DNA of 53,675 bases from Planctomycetota bacterium. GTDB taxonomy: Bacteria > Planctomycetota > Planctomycetia > Gemmatales > Gemmataceae. The stretch lies in assembly GCA_029777335.1 (NCBI GenBank), contig JAKOSN010000065.1, positions 1-53,675 of the forward strand. The letters run 5' to 3'. Positions 26,626 through 34,769 of this stretch are shown piece by piece. Numbering within the stretch: position 1 is the stretch's first letter; the number at the start of each line of letters is the position of its first letter. Below the pieces are notes generated by a model. The model was not told the DNA's origin. It saw nothing but the letters and a program-made list of their open reading frames with translations, and ran no database searches. The position numbers and the translations under genes are program-made.

Positions 26626-26661
26626 TAAGTATCTTTATCACCATACTTATCATTTCGTCAA
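26626..26661 (-). promoter_or_regulatory. Candidate Rrf2 operator and promoter for cysH-sat
   Basis: Perfect inverted repeat TAAGTAT (26626-26632), ten-base spacer, ATACTTA (26643-26649), beginning one base before the cysH start codon. A TTGACG -35-like hexamer (minus strand, 26661-26656) lies upstream. The -10 (TAAAGA region, 26637-26632) is poor and sits within the palindrome. The overall 24-base size suits an Rrf2 dimer site. Binding by the operon's own regulator is inferred. Confidence 0.5.
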
Positions 26662-26680
26662 GAGGGACGTACAAGAACAA

Positions 26681-26723
26681 CAGCGGAGGTCACGAATCGT
26701 ACTTGGATTCGTGGCCTCCGCTG
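26681..26723 (-). terminator. Hairpin after the YdjY-like lipoprotein gene
   Basis: 18-base arms CAGCGGAGGTCACGAATC (26681-26698) and GATTCGTGGCCTCCGCTG (26706-26723) pair throughout with one G-T wobble and a 7-base loop. It lies between the lipoprotein stop at 26759 and the cysH promoter, insulating the sulfur operon from readthrough. Confidence 0.75.
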
Positions 26724-26758
26724 TGGGGGTAGGAGTTGTGCCGGTCGCAGGGAAGGAG

Positions 26759-27496
26759 TTACTTTTTCGGCTCTGGCACCGGCTCCAGGATGACTTTGAC
26801 CTTGGTTTCCAGAGGCGGGATCTTCGCGGTATTGGCCTCGAAAGCGAGATCCGCATTGTCCTTGCTACTCTTGATCGGGAGATCCAGCAAGGCGCTTTCA
26901 AAGTTGGAGACGCAGATGACATCGCCCTCGTTGGCGAGATAGATGGGCTTGTTCTGGTCGAGCGGATTGGGGACCAGACGGCTGCCGGCGAAGACCCAGT
27001 TTTCCGTAAGAGGTTTTCCCGTCTTGGAGTTTCGCACCCATTCCTGACCGCGCACGCTATGCTTCTTGCCCTTGAGTTCGTATTCCAGGGTGACGTTGAT
27101 CACCTGGCCATGGGCAGCGTTGTACTTGGGATCGAAAACCACGGGAGAACCGGCCTTCGCCCCGGCAAGCAGGAGTGCCTTGTGCAGTTCCCGCGCATCA
27201 ATATCCGCAGAGAGGACCGCCTCGTGCTCCTTCGTTTGTTTCCGGCAGAGCAGAAGTTCCAGCTGGCCCTTGTTCAGACAAACCATGGCATCAACGAAAA
27301 CCCGGCGCCGTCCTTCGGAGATCTCCAAAGTGATGTTTTTTCCCACGGCAACGGTTTTCACCGAGGATTTGGGCGGATCCTCCTTCGGGGGCGTACTCGT
27401 CCGCTGCGTCGGTTCGGTATCGCAACCCACGCTGGCGAGGCTGAGAACCAGAAGGAGAAAGCCGAAACGCACCAGGGAGAAAGTTGTTGTGCTCAT
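26759..27496 (-). CDS. Lipoprotein with YdjY-like domain
   Basis: About 245 residues. The start at 27496 gives a lipoprotein signal peptide ending LSLASVGC, with the lipobox cysteine near residue 25. A Thr/Pro/Ser-rich linker precedes the conserved domain. That domain resembles the YdjY/planctomycete family, with GRRRVFVDAMVCLNKGQLEL early, HKALLLAGAKAGSPV in the middle and YLANEGDVICVSNFESALLD at the end. It is expected to be anchored in a membrane facing the periplasm. The role of YdjY-like proteins is not established. It is separated by strong hairpins from both neighbours, so it is probably a single-gene unit. Confidence 0.8.
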   Translation of the reverse strand: MSTTTFSLVRFGFLLLVLSLASVGCDTEPTQRTSTPPKEDPPKSSVKTVAVGKNITLEISEGRRRVFVDAMVCLNKGQLELLLCRKQTKEHEAVLSADIDARELHKALLLAGAKAGSPVVFDPKYNAAHGQVINVTLEYELKGKKHSVRGQEWVRNSKTGKPLTENWVFAGSRLVPNPLDQNKPIYLANEGDVICVSNFESALLDLPIKSSKDNADLAFEANTAKIPPLETKVKVILEPVPEPKK

Positions 27497-27558
27497 GGGT
27501 GTATGATACCCAACGCGCGCGCCTCGGCAAAAGCGAAAAGTGTGGAACAAAAACGAAG

Positions 27559-27590
27559 GAAGGGCAGAGACCCGAAGATCTCTGCCCTTC
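27559..27590 (-). terminator. Intrinsic terminator of the Cys/YTV-repeat gene
   Basis: Perfect 12-base stem GAAGGGCAGAGA (27559-27570) and TCTCTGCCCTTC (27579-27590) with an 8-base loop. On the minus strand the stem is followed by CTTCGTTTTTGTTCC, a T-rich tract. It lies 26 bases after the stop codon of the repeat protein, a textbook rho-independent terminator. Confidence 0.88.
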
Positions 27591-27616
27591 GTACTGGCTA
27601 ACGTTCAAGCTGCTTC

Positions 27617-29563
27617 TTAGCGGCAGAACAGACGTTGGAACAGGCCCGTGCTCTCGCCGCAGACGGTGCGGCATTCACGGTAGGTCTGCTTGCAGGGGCT
27701 GCAGCAGCTCTTGTTGCAGGTGTCGCAGCAAGGAGTCGGGCAGCAAGGAGCCGGGCAGCAAGGAGCCGGGCAGCAGGCCTTGGGGGCCTCGCACGGGATG
27801 TAGCGGGGCTTCTTGACGCAGACTTCCTTCTCGACGCAGACCGGCACCTTCTTGCAGACCGTCGTCGGGACGCATTCGGTCACCGTGTAGGGCACTTTGC
27901 AGTGGATGGTATACGGGACCATCTTGCAGGTGGTGCACGGCACCTTCTTGCACACCGTCACGGTCTTCATTTCGCAGACCGTGTACGGAACCTTCTTGAC
28001 GATCGTTTCCTGCTTCATCACGCAGGTGGTCACCGGGACGACCTTCTTCACGGTGTGGGGCACCATCTTGGTGACGGTGTAGGGCACCATCTTGACGGCG
28101 TTTTCCTGAACCGTGCGATAGACCGTATAGGGCACCTGCTTGACCACGCGTTCCGCAACCATCCGGGTGCTGGTCGTGGTGTAGGTCCGTTCGACCACCG
28201 CGCCTTCGACGAAGGTACGGCCAGGACCATCCGAATCATGCCCAACCAGGCCAGCGCCACAGGCAGACCCGTTGCCAGCCGACCCGTTGCCAGCAGCCTT
28301 GGCGGCATTGGCAGCGGCGGTGTCCACATAGGCCCCGTAGACCGTGCGGGTGACGGTGTAAGGAATCTGCTTGCGGACGACCTCGGGCACCATGCGGGTC
28401 ACCGTGTAGGGGACCTTCTTCACGATCGTCTCGGTCACATTGCGGGTCACCGTGACGGGGACCTTCTTGACGACCGTGTAGGGGACCTTCTTGTGCACGG
28501 TGTAGGGCACCTTCTCGTGAACCATCTCCTTCACCTGGCGGGTGCAAGGAACCTGCTGGCAGACGGTGTGTTCCTTCCACACTTTGCGATACTTCACTTC
28601 GGGAGCGCCCTGGCAGGTCCAGCTCTTGCAGGTCTTCCACTTGCCACAGCTGGGCTCGCAGCTGCACGGATCGACGCTGACGTCGCGGCACTCGGTGCGG
28701 CACTTGATCTTCTTGCCAGGCACACAGTACGGCTCGCAAACCCATTCACCGCACTTCTTGCTGACGGTCTTCATCTCGCACACGGTCCGGCACACCTGCT
28801 TGCAGACGTCCTTGTAGCACGTCTCGCAGACGTCCTTGTAGCACGTCTGGCAGACGTCCTTCATGATCGTCTCGCAGACGGGCTTGCACACCGTGCAGCA
28901 GACGTCCTTGTAGCAGGTCTCGCACACCGGCTTGCACACCGTGTAGCAGCACTCCTTGCAGTGCTGTTCACAGATCTGCTTGGCCACCTTGTGGCAGGCC
29001 TTGTGGCAGTGCACTTCGCACACCGGCTTGCAGACGGTGTAGCAGCACTCCTTGTAGCAGGTCTCGGGGACCTTCTTGCAGATCGTGTAGTGGCATTCCT
29101 TGTAGCGCGTCTCGCAGCAAGGCTTGCAAACCGTTTCGCAGACTTCCTTGTAGCAAGTCTGGTAGCACGGCTTGCAGACCGTCTGGCAGACGTCCTTGTA
29201 ACAGGTCTTGTAGCAGGGCTTGCACACCTGCTCCTGGACCGTGTTGTAGGTCGTCTGATAGCAGGGCTTGTACCCCGTCTTGCATTCATCGCGATAGCAG
29301 GTCCGAGTGACCGGCTTCATGACGGTCTCGGACACATTCTTGTAGCAGGTATGCCACCGTTTTTCGAGGACGGTGTCATAGACCAGTTTGTAGGTAGTCT
29401 TGCATTCCTGCTGGCAACTCGGGAAACAACACTGAGCATCACAACACGGTTGCGGGCAGCAACCGTACTTGGCGGCACCGCAGTGCGAGGCCGCCGCCGG
29501 CTGAACCTGACTGAGCAGGCTCACCAACGCAACCAGCAGCGGCGCTCCCAAGCGCATCCTCAT
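27617..29563 (-). CDS. Giant Cys-rich YTV-repeat cell-surface protein
   Basis: About 648 residues. A signal peptide (MRMRLGAPLLVALVSLLSQV, ending AAASHC) is preceded by AGGAGG. The first half (to about residue 350) is extremely cysteine-rich and made of 8- and 16-residue units such as CYKDVCQTVCKPCYQT and CYTVCKPVCE. The middle has few cysteines and repeats VPYTVxKxVPxTV (YTV motif). A short Gly/Ala/Asn segment interrupts it near 28200-28330. The tail returns to cysteine runs (CCPAPCCPAPCCPTPCC). YTV-repeat proteins have been linked to the proteinaceous wall of planctomycetes; the cysteines suggest disulfide cross-linking outside the cell. It has its own terminator and a 560-base upstream gap. 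No homologous function beyond structure can be claimed. Confidence 0.88.
   Translation of the reverse strand: MRMRLGAPLLVALVSLLSQVQPAAASHCGAAKYGCCPQPCCDAQCCFPSCQQECKTTYKLVYDTVLEKRWHTCYKNVSETVMKPVTRTCYRDECKTGYKPCYQTTYNTVQEQVCKPCYKTCYKDVCQTVCKPCYQTCYKEVCETVCKPCCETRYKECHYTICKKVPETCYKECCYTVCKPVCEVHCHKACHKVAKQICEQHCKECCYTVCKPVCETCYKDVCCTVCKPVCETIMKDVCQTCYKDVCETCYKDVCKQVCRTVCEMKTVSKKCGEWVCEPYCVPGKKIKCRTECRDVSVDPCSCEPSCGKWKTCKSWTCQGAPEVKYRKVWKEHTVCQQVPCTRQVKEMVHEKVPYTVHKKVPYTVVKKVPVTVTRNVTETIVKKVPYTVTRMVPEVVRKQIPYTVTRTVYGAYVDTAAANAAKAAGNGSAGNGSACGAGLVGHDSDGPGRTFVEGAVVERTYTTTSTRMVAERVVKQVPYTVYRTVQENAVKMVPYTVTKMVPHTVKKVVPVTTCVMKQETIVKKVPYTVCEMKTVTVCKKVPCTTCKMVPYTIHCKVPYTVTECVPTTVCKKVPVCVEKEVCVKKPRYIPCEAPKACCPAPCCPAPCCPTPCCDTCNKSCCSPCKQTYRECRTVCGESTGLFQRLFCR
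27728..27772. repeat. Three 15-base tandem repeats in the surface-protein gene
   Basis: Units 27728-27742, 27743-27757 and 27758-27772 (gcaaggagccgggca, first copy with one change) encode the CCPAP pentapeptide run near the C-terminus of the Cys/YTV-repeat protein. Such exact repeats can vary in number by slippage. Confidence 0.85.
28740..29420. repeat. Cysteine-repeat-encoding tandem array
   Basis: Imperfect 24- and 48-base periodicity, for example cagacgtccttgtagcacgt at 28803 and 28827 with a further partial copy at 28851. It encodes the octapeptide CYKDVCxT and related units of the surface protein. It is coding sequence in one frame throughout, not a CRISPR or mobile element. Confidence 0.8.
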
Positions 29564-29619
29564 GATATCCGCCTCCTCATCTGGGTGAGTCCGACCGTGG
29601 TTTTCAAAACTCCTTGAGG

Positions 29620-29638
29620 ATCTGGCTCCCTGCCAGAT
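29620..29638 (-). promoter_or_regulatory. Leader hairpin upstream of the Cys/YTV-repeat gene
   Basis: ATCTGGC (29620-29626), 5-base loop, GCCAGAT (29632-29638) forms a perfect 7-base stem about 57-75 bases before the start codon. It may stabilise the message of a probably highly expressed surface protein. No riboswitch class is recognised. Confidence 0.35.
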
Positions 29639-29851
29639 GCTATGCCTACACCCAGGAAAACCGACGATCGAACAAAGCTCGATCTGGGTTGTCGCGAACC
29701 AAGAGTTCGCACCGGGCCGGCCAGGGATTGCTGGCTTGCCCAGCCTTTCTGCTACCATCTATCGACCGACCATTAACTACCCGATGAGGGCGGAACTCTC
29801 TTCTCTCGCTTACCTCCTCCTCCCAGCTACCAGATGCGCCGAACGTACCAG

Positions 29852-29865
29852 CCGTGCCGGCACGG
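29852..29865. promoter_or_regulatory. Perfect 14-base palindrome, possible operator
   Basis: CCGTGCCGGCACGG is self-complementary over its full length and lies in the middle of the gap between two divergent surface/secreted protein genes. A regulator cannot be named. Confidence 0.3.
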
Positions 29866-30124
29866 TAAGATCTCCGGGCTGCACTTCGCGCCCTCCGCCC
29901 GGTAGAAGTTACAATCCCTCCGTCCGCCCGCGCGGTGCGGTCCCCGGAATCCGCTCAACTCGCAACTTCCGAGCATCATTCCAGTTCCGGGTTCATTTCC
30001 AGGGAAAACCACTCCCTGCCCCCCGCATGGCTTCACTTTTGCTGTAGAGTTGCTGCAGAACACCTCGCTCACGAGCGACTTCTAAGCTCGCTCACCTCAT
30101 CGCACACGTCGAGGAGCTAACGGC

Positions 30125-31165
30125 ATGGCCAAGCGCCGACCTTTCTGGTTGCTTATCGTCGGAGCGATCGCTTCTCTGGGTGCCTCCTATCGGACCCCGA
30201 ACTTTGCGGTGGAAGCCGCCACGCCGGAGATCGCCAAACAAGTCGGCGATTACGCCGAACATTATCGCCGCGAAAAGGCGTTGCAGTGGTTGGGACGGGA
30301 AATGCCTGTGTGGCCGCAACCCTGCCCGATCAAGGTGACCATCACGATGAATGGTTCTGGTGGCGCGACCTCGTTTGTGTTTCGCGACGGTCGGGTCGCC
30401 GGTCAGACGATGCACATCGAGGGAACGCTGGAACGTCTGCTCAATAGTGTACTGCCTCACGAAGTGACCCACACCGTCTACGCCTTCCATTTTCGCCAAC
30501 CAGTGCCACGCTGGGCTGACGAGGGCGGCTCGGTTCTCTCGGAAGACGATATCGAACGACAACGCCACGATGCCCTGGTGCGCCAGATTCTGAACAATCG
30601 TCGTGGGATGCCGCTACGCCGGCTCTTCACGCTCAAGGAATACCCTCCCGAGGTGCTCACCCTCTATGCTCAGGGCTACTCCGTCACGGACTTCCTCGTC
30701 TCCCTGAGTTCTCGCCCTGGATTCTTGAATTTTGTCGCCGATGGGATGCGCGGAGACTGGGACGGCGCGGTGCGCAATCATTACCGCTTCAACAGCGTCG
30801 AGGAACTGGAGCAGGCGTGGCTGAAGCACCTCATTGACACCAAGAAGCCTTCCCGCGAGGTGGTCGCGAGTGGACAACCCGTCCCCAATCAGCAGGGGCA
30901 GCCGATGCAACGCGTGGTCGTTCGGCAGACCGTCCCGCCCACACAACCCCTCGAAGACGGCCGCGCCATCTACCGAGGTCAGTCGCCGGATGATGGCTAC
31001 GGCAGTCATCCGTTCCGACCGACCGGAATGGTAAACCACAGCCAGGGGGCGCCTTCCGCCACGTCCGCCACCCCCAGCGCCTGGCAGCCGGTTCGCACCG
31101 CTCCACCCCAGGTCCACCTCGGTCCACCTCAGTTCTACTCCCCGAACCAGCCTTCGGGGCACTAA
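30125..31165 (+). CDS. Secreted HExxH metallopeptidase-like protein
   Basis: About 346 residues. The N-terminus (MAKRRPFWLLIVGAIASLGA) is a signal peptide or anchor. The zinc motif HEVTH is at residues 112-116, followed by PRWADEGGSVLSE, where Glu133 is well placed as the third ligand, as in gluzincin (peptidase MA-like) enzymes. The mid region keeps YAQGYSVTDFL and the C-terminal 90 residues are Pro/Gln/Ser-rich and probably disordered. It is divergent from the Cys/YTV-repeat surface protein across a shared intergenic region, so wall remodelling or processing is a reasonable guess, but the substrate is unknown. Confidence 0.8.
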   Translation: MAKRRPFWLLIVGAIASLGASYRTPNFAVEAATPEIAKQVGDYAEHYRREKALQWLGREMPVWPQPCPIKVTITMNGSGGATSFVFRDGRVAGQTMHIEGTLERLLNSVLPHEVTHTVYAFHFRQPVPRWADEGGSVLSEDDIERQRHDALVRQILNNRRGMPLRRLFTLKEYPPEVLTLYAQGYSVTDFLVSLSSRPGFLNFVADGMRGDWDGAVRNHYRFNSVEELEQAWLKHLIDTKKPSREVVASGQPVPNQQGQPMQRVVVRQTVPPTQPLEDGRAIYRGQSPDDGYGSHPFRPTGMVNHSQGAPSATSATPSAWQPVRTAPPQVHLGPPQFYSPNQPSGH

Positions 31166-31198
31166 CGATCCCTGTCCCTCTCTGAGCCAGGAACGAGC

Positions 31199-31241
31199 GA
31201 GCCGCCAGCGAGAGTGTTTCACGCACCCTCGCTGACGGCTC
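31199..31241 (+). terminator. Hairpin after the HExxH peptidase gene
   Basis: Arms GAGCCGCCAGCGAGAGTG (31199-31216) and CACCCTCGCTGACGGCTC (31224-31241) pair at 16 of 18 positions with a 7-base loop. It lies 34 bases after the peptidase stop and 45 bases before the stop of the convergent membrane-protein gene, so it may serve both. Confidence 0.65.
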
Positions 31242-31286
31242 CTTCCGTTCGACCCGATCCGTCAACGATATCAGATTTGAACCCTC

Positions 31287-31832
31287 TTAATAGTCCTTGA
31301 ATCGCTTCAGGATCTTCTCGCGCACCTTGAACAGCGGGTCCTCGAAGATCGATTCCAGGATCAACTGATCGCCTTCGGCCCAGGTGTGGCGCGGCCACCA
31401 GGTATCCTCCTCCTCGACATCTTTCACAGTGAAGAGGAGAAACATGTTCACGTCTTCGACCGACTGATTCCCCGACGAATCAACAACCACGGTATCGCGT
31501 CGCCTCAGATCGACCCCGATCAGGTTGGAGAAGGGAATCTGCCCCACAACGTCATCTGCCCCTTTGCGGAGTTCAATCCTGTCCCCCCAGATAACCAGAC
31601 GTCGCCGGGTCACGGTGTTGTACACGTAGGTGAGAATAAAGCCGGCTCCTGCGACCACCGCGACCACGCCGGGGATGATCGCCCCAGGATGCCCATCCGC
31701 CTCCTTGACGGCGAAGATGGTGGCTGGAATGGCGACCACAATGACGACGATACCGAGGATCATGAAGAGGAGGCTGCGCTGACACAGGATCACCACTCCA
31801 CGGTCTTTCTTTGAGGCCCCTTTCTTTGCCAT
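31287..31832 (-). CDS. Small membrane protein with PH-like C-terminal domain
   Basis: About 181 residues. A basic N-terminus (MAKKGASKKDRG) is followed by two transmembrane helices (LLFMILGIVVIVVAIPATIF and IIPGVVAVVAGAGFILTYVY). A soluble domain of about 105 residues follows (RRRLVIWGDRIELRKGADDV, IPFSNLIGVDLRRRDTVVVD) that resembles bacterial PH-like domains found in small membrane proteins. GGAGG precedes the start. It follows alaS after 164 bases on the same strand. No function can be assigned. Confidence 0.75.
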   Translation of the reverse strand: MAKKGASKKDRGVVILCQRSLLFMILGIVVIVVAIPATIFAVKEADGHPGAIIPGVVAVVAGAGFILTYVYNTVTRRRLVIWGDRIELRKGADDVVGQIPFSNLIGVDLRRRDTVVVDSSGNQSVEDVNMFLLFTVKDVEEEDTWWPRHTWAEGDQLILESIFEDPLFKVREKILKRFKDY

Positions 31833-31996
31833 GTGCTACCTCCGCCCTGGGGAATGCGCTGCGTGGAAGTGCCAACAGGCCATGGCCAGACGTCGCCCTG
31901 CAGTCCCGCCCAGGTCAGCAAGGAAGAGGCGTTTACTCCTGGGATCTCGTGGTAGGCGCGCAGCCTCCGCTTGCCAGGGTGCGATCCTTGCTCAGT

Positions 31997-34699
31997 TCAG
32001 CCTTTGAGTTGTTCGGTCGCCAGAACCCGGGCCTTCTCCATCGCTTCGGGGAGTTTGCTGGCATCCTTCCCTCCAGCCTGAGCCATGCGATCTTTTCCAC
32101 CGCCCTTGCCGCCCACCACCTGGGCCACCTGGCCGATCAACTTGCCGGCGTGCAACCCCTTGCTCGTCAGATCGTCTGAAACCGTGGCGAGCAGACCGAC
32201 CTTCCCCTCCTCCGCCCAGCCGAGCACCACCACCGCGCTTCCGGCTTTCTGTCGCAGTCGATCCGCCTGCTGGAGCATCTGCTCCCCTGCAGCGGCGGGC
32301 ATTACCCCCGTGATGACCCGACTACCATTCACCTCGGTTGCCTGGGCGAAGAGCTGATCCGCCACACTTTGCAGATCGCCTGCCGCTCCCTTCTTGATTT
32401 GCTGTTGCAGCTTCTTGATCTCGTCCTGCAAGGCTTCCAGCCGACCCGCGAGTTCCTGCGGCTTGCAATTGAGCCGACCCGTGAGATCGTCAACCACCGT
32501 GGCCAGGCGCTGCACCGCCGCCACCGCTTCCTTCCCCGTGACGGCGGTGAGCCGACGCACCCCCTTGCCAACAGGTTCCTGGCCGACAATCTTGAAGAAT
32601 CCTGCCGCCCCGGTGCGCGGAAGATGGGTTCCGCCGCAGAACTCCACCGAGTGTTCGACCGTCACCTCGGAGGGTTTGTCCGCTCCAATCAGCAGGACGC
32701 GCACCGGGTCGGGGTACTTCTCGCCAAAGACCGCGCGAACGCCGGGCAACGTTTTCGCCTGGTTCAGGGGCATCGTCACCGCGCGGACCGGAAGATCGCT
32801 GTAGATCTTCTCATTGACGAGCCGTTCAATCTCGGCGATCTCGGCTGCGGTCAACGGTTGCGGATGAGTGAAATCGAAGCGCGTTTTCTCCGCATCGACC
32901 AGCGAACCCTTCTGATCGATGTGCTCACCCAGCACGCGCCGTAGCGCCCAGTTGAGCAGATGCGTCGCGGTGTGATTGCGCATGATGTGGGGGCGCAATC
33001 CGCCGACCTCCAGGGTGCATCGCTGGCCGACCCGAATCTCCCCGGCGGACACCTGCCCCACATGAAGGATGGCATCTCCCAGCCGTTGCGTATCGCTCAC
33101 CTCAAAGCGTCCGCTCTCGGTGCGGATCACCCCGCCATCGCCCACCTGGCCCCCCTGCTCGGCATAAAAACAGGTGCGATCCACGAGCAACGCCGCCTCC
33201 TCGCCTTCCGGGAGCGTTCCCTCCCGAACCACGCTGTTCTCGATCACCCATCCGAGAAGGGTGGCGTTCGCCGTGGTTCCCTCGTACTTGGGCGCGTCGT
33301 CGGTCGCGGGGAGTTCTCCGCTAATGGCCGAGATCACCAGTTTCTTGCGGTCTTTCCCCGATTCGCCCCGAAACCGCTCCATCTCCTCGTCGTAGCCCGC
33401 GCGATCGACCTTGAGCGCGACTTCACTCGCCATTTGTTCGGTAATATCCGGGAACAGGCCATAGGTGGTGTGCAGGGTGAAGGTATCCTTGCCGCTGATC
33501 GTTTCCCCCCCGCTTTTCCTGGTCCGTTCCGCCACCTCCTGAAAGAGCTTGATGCCACGATCCAGGGTGCGCAGAAAGCTCTCCTCTTCCTCGAAGATGA
33601 CCCCGGTCACCTTCTCCGGGGCACGCTTCAACTCCGGGAACGCTTCCCCCATGACCTCGATCACGGTCGGCACCAGCTCATGGAGAAACGGTTTCGTCGT
33701 TCCCAGGTACTGCCGACCATAGCGTTCGGCACGGCGCAGGATGCTCCGTACCACATAACCCCGTTTCTCGTTGCTTGGGCGTGCGCCATCGGTCAGGGCA
33801 AAGGTGAGACACCGAATGTGATCCGCGATGACTCGATAGGCGATATCCTTGATGTCGTCGAGCTTACCCGTGTATCCGCTGGCGCCGGTGATCCTCTGAA
33901 TCGCAGCGAAGATCGGCGTGAAGACATCGGTATCGTAGTTACTCGCCTTCCCTTGCAGCACCGCCGTGACGCGTTCAAACCCCATCCCGGTATCAACGTG
34001 CTTGGCGGGGAGCGGCGTCAAGGCGCGATCGGCCCCACGATTGAACTGGATAAAAACGAGATTCCAGATCTCCATTACCTCTGCTGACCCCTTGTTGACG
34101 AGTTTGCCGCCACTCCGATCAGGGGTCCGATCGATGTGGATCTCGCTGCAAGGGCCGCACGGTCCGGTATCCCCCATCTCCCAGAAATTATCTTTCTTGC
34201 CGAAGCGGTGAATATGGCTGGGATCGATGTCCGTGACCGACCGCCAGAGTTCCGCTGCTTCATCATCGGCTTGCACGCCATCGGCAGGATCACCAGCAAA
34301 GACGGTCGCGTGAAGTCGCGCCTTGTCGATCCCCCACACCTCGGTGAGGAGTTGCCAGGCCCAGCGAATTGCCTCTTGCTTGAAGTAATCGCCAAACGAC
34401 CAGTTGCCGAGCATCTCGAAAAACGTGTGGTGATAGGTGTCGCGTCCCACATCTTCGAGATCGTTATGCTTGCCTCCGGCGCGAATGCACTTCTGGGTGT
34501 CCACCGCACGTCGATAGGGACGGCTCCCGGTCCCCAGAAAGACATCCTTGAACTGGTTCATGCCAGCATTGGTGAAGAGCAAGGTTGGGTCATCGAGCGG
34601 CACCACACTGGCGGAGGGGACCGCGGTGTGGCCATGCTGCTTCACAAAGAAATCGAGGAACTGCTGGCGAATCTGCTTCGCGGTGACCATGAACGGCAT
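31997..34699 (-). CDS. alaS: Alanine-tRNA ligase
   Basis: About 900 residues, full length. It charges tRNA-Ala with alanine and edits mischarged serine and glycine. The class II catalytic domain opens IRQQFLDFFVKQHGHTAVPS and LLFTNAGMNQFKDVFLG, with HNDLEDVGRDTYHHTFFEML soon after. The editing domain carries HTATHLLNWALRRVLG and the zinc-binding CGGTHLPRTG motif near residue 690. The C-terminal DHHA1-like domain with GGKGGGKDRMAQAGGKD is complete. An internal ATG three codons in (34690) has a GAG closer to ideal spacing and is an alternative start. It follows the DUF4870 gene by 70 bases. No T-box or other leader is visible. Confidence 0.97.
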   Translation of the reverse strand: MPFMVTAKQIRQQFLDFFVKQHGHTAVPSASVVPLDDPTLLFTNAGMNQFKDVFLGTGSRPYRRAVDTQKCIRAGGKHNDLEDVGRDTYHHTFFEMLGNWSFGDYFKQEAIRWAWQLLTEVWGIDKARLHATVFAGDPADGVQADDEAAELWRSVTDIDPSHIHRFGKKDNFWEMGDTGPCGPCSEIHIDRTPDRSGGKLVNKGSAEVMEIWNLVFIQFNRGADRALTPLPAKHVDTGMGFERVTAVLQGKASNYDTDVFTPIFAAIQRITGASGYTGKLDDIKDIAYRVIADHIRCLTFALTDGARPSNEKRGYVVRSILRRAERYGRQYLGTTKPFLHELVPTVIEVMGEAFPELKRAPEKVTGVIFEEEESFLRTLDRGIKLFQEVAERTRKSGGETISGKDTFTLHTTYGLFPDITEQMASEVALKVDRAGYDEEMERFRGESGKDRKKLVISAISGELPATDDAPKYEGTTANATLLGWVIENSVVREGTLPEGEEAALLVDRTCFYAEQGGQVGDGGVIRTESGRFEVSDTQRLGDAILHVGQVSAGEIRVGQRCTLEVGGLRPHIMRNHTATHLLNWALRRVLGEHIDQKGSLVDAEKTRFDFTHPQPLTAAEIAEIERLVNEKIYSDLPVRAVTMPLNQAKTLPGVRAVFGEKYPDPVRVLLIGADKPSEVTVEHSVEFCGGTHLPRTGAAGFFKIVGQEPVGKGVRRLTAVTGKEAVAAVQRLATVVDDLTGRLNCKPQELAGRLEALQDEIKKLQQQIKKGAAGDLQSVADQLFAQATEVNGSRVITGVMPAAAGEQMLQQADRLRQKAGSAVVVLGWAEEGKVGLLATVSDDLTSKGLHAGKLIGQVAQVVGGKGGGKDRMAQAGGKDASKLPEAMEKARVLATEQLKG

Positions 34700-34769
34700 C
34701 TCAAAAGAAGATGGCGACGCCGCGTCGAACCCACGACGTCGCCTGTTACTGGATCGAAGGAAAACCCGG

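Larger units (their letters stand above)
29564..30124. other. 561-base divergent intergenic region
   Basis: No credible gene lies between the Cys/YTV-repeat gene and the divergent HExxH-peptidase gene. A small hairpin sits in the leader of the repeat-protein gene (29620-29638). A 14-base perfect palindrome lies at 29852-29865. Another short inverted repeat GCGAAC/GTTCGC is at 29694-29710. No strong sigma-70 promoter is obvious. It should hold two promoters. Confidence 0.6.

Noticed and set aside
28740..29420. Regular DNA repeats that might be taken for a CRISPR array
   Set aside because: The units are adjacent or nearly so, vary in sequence, keep one reading frame and encode cysteine octapeptides; there are no unique spacers and no cas genes.
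27635..29617. 660-residue open frame on the plus strand
   Set aside because: It is the antisense shadow of the Cys/YTV-repeat gene. Its His/Leu/Ala-rich repeats are what the repeated codons give on the opposite strand, and no ribosome binding site or family feature is present.
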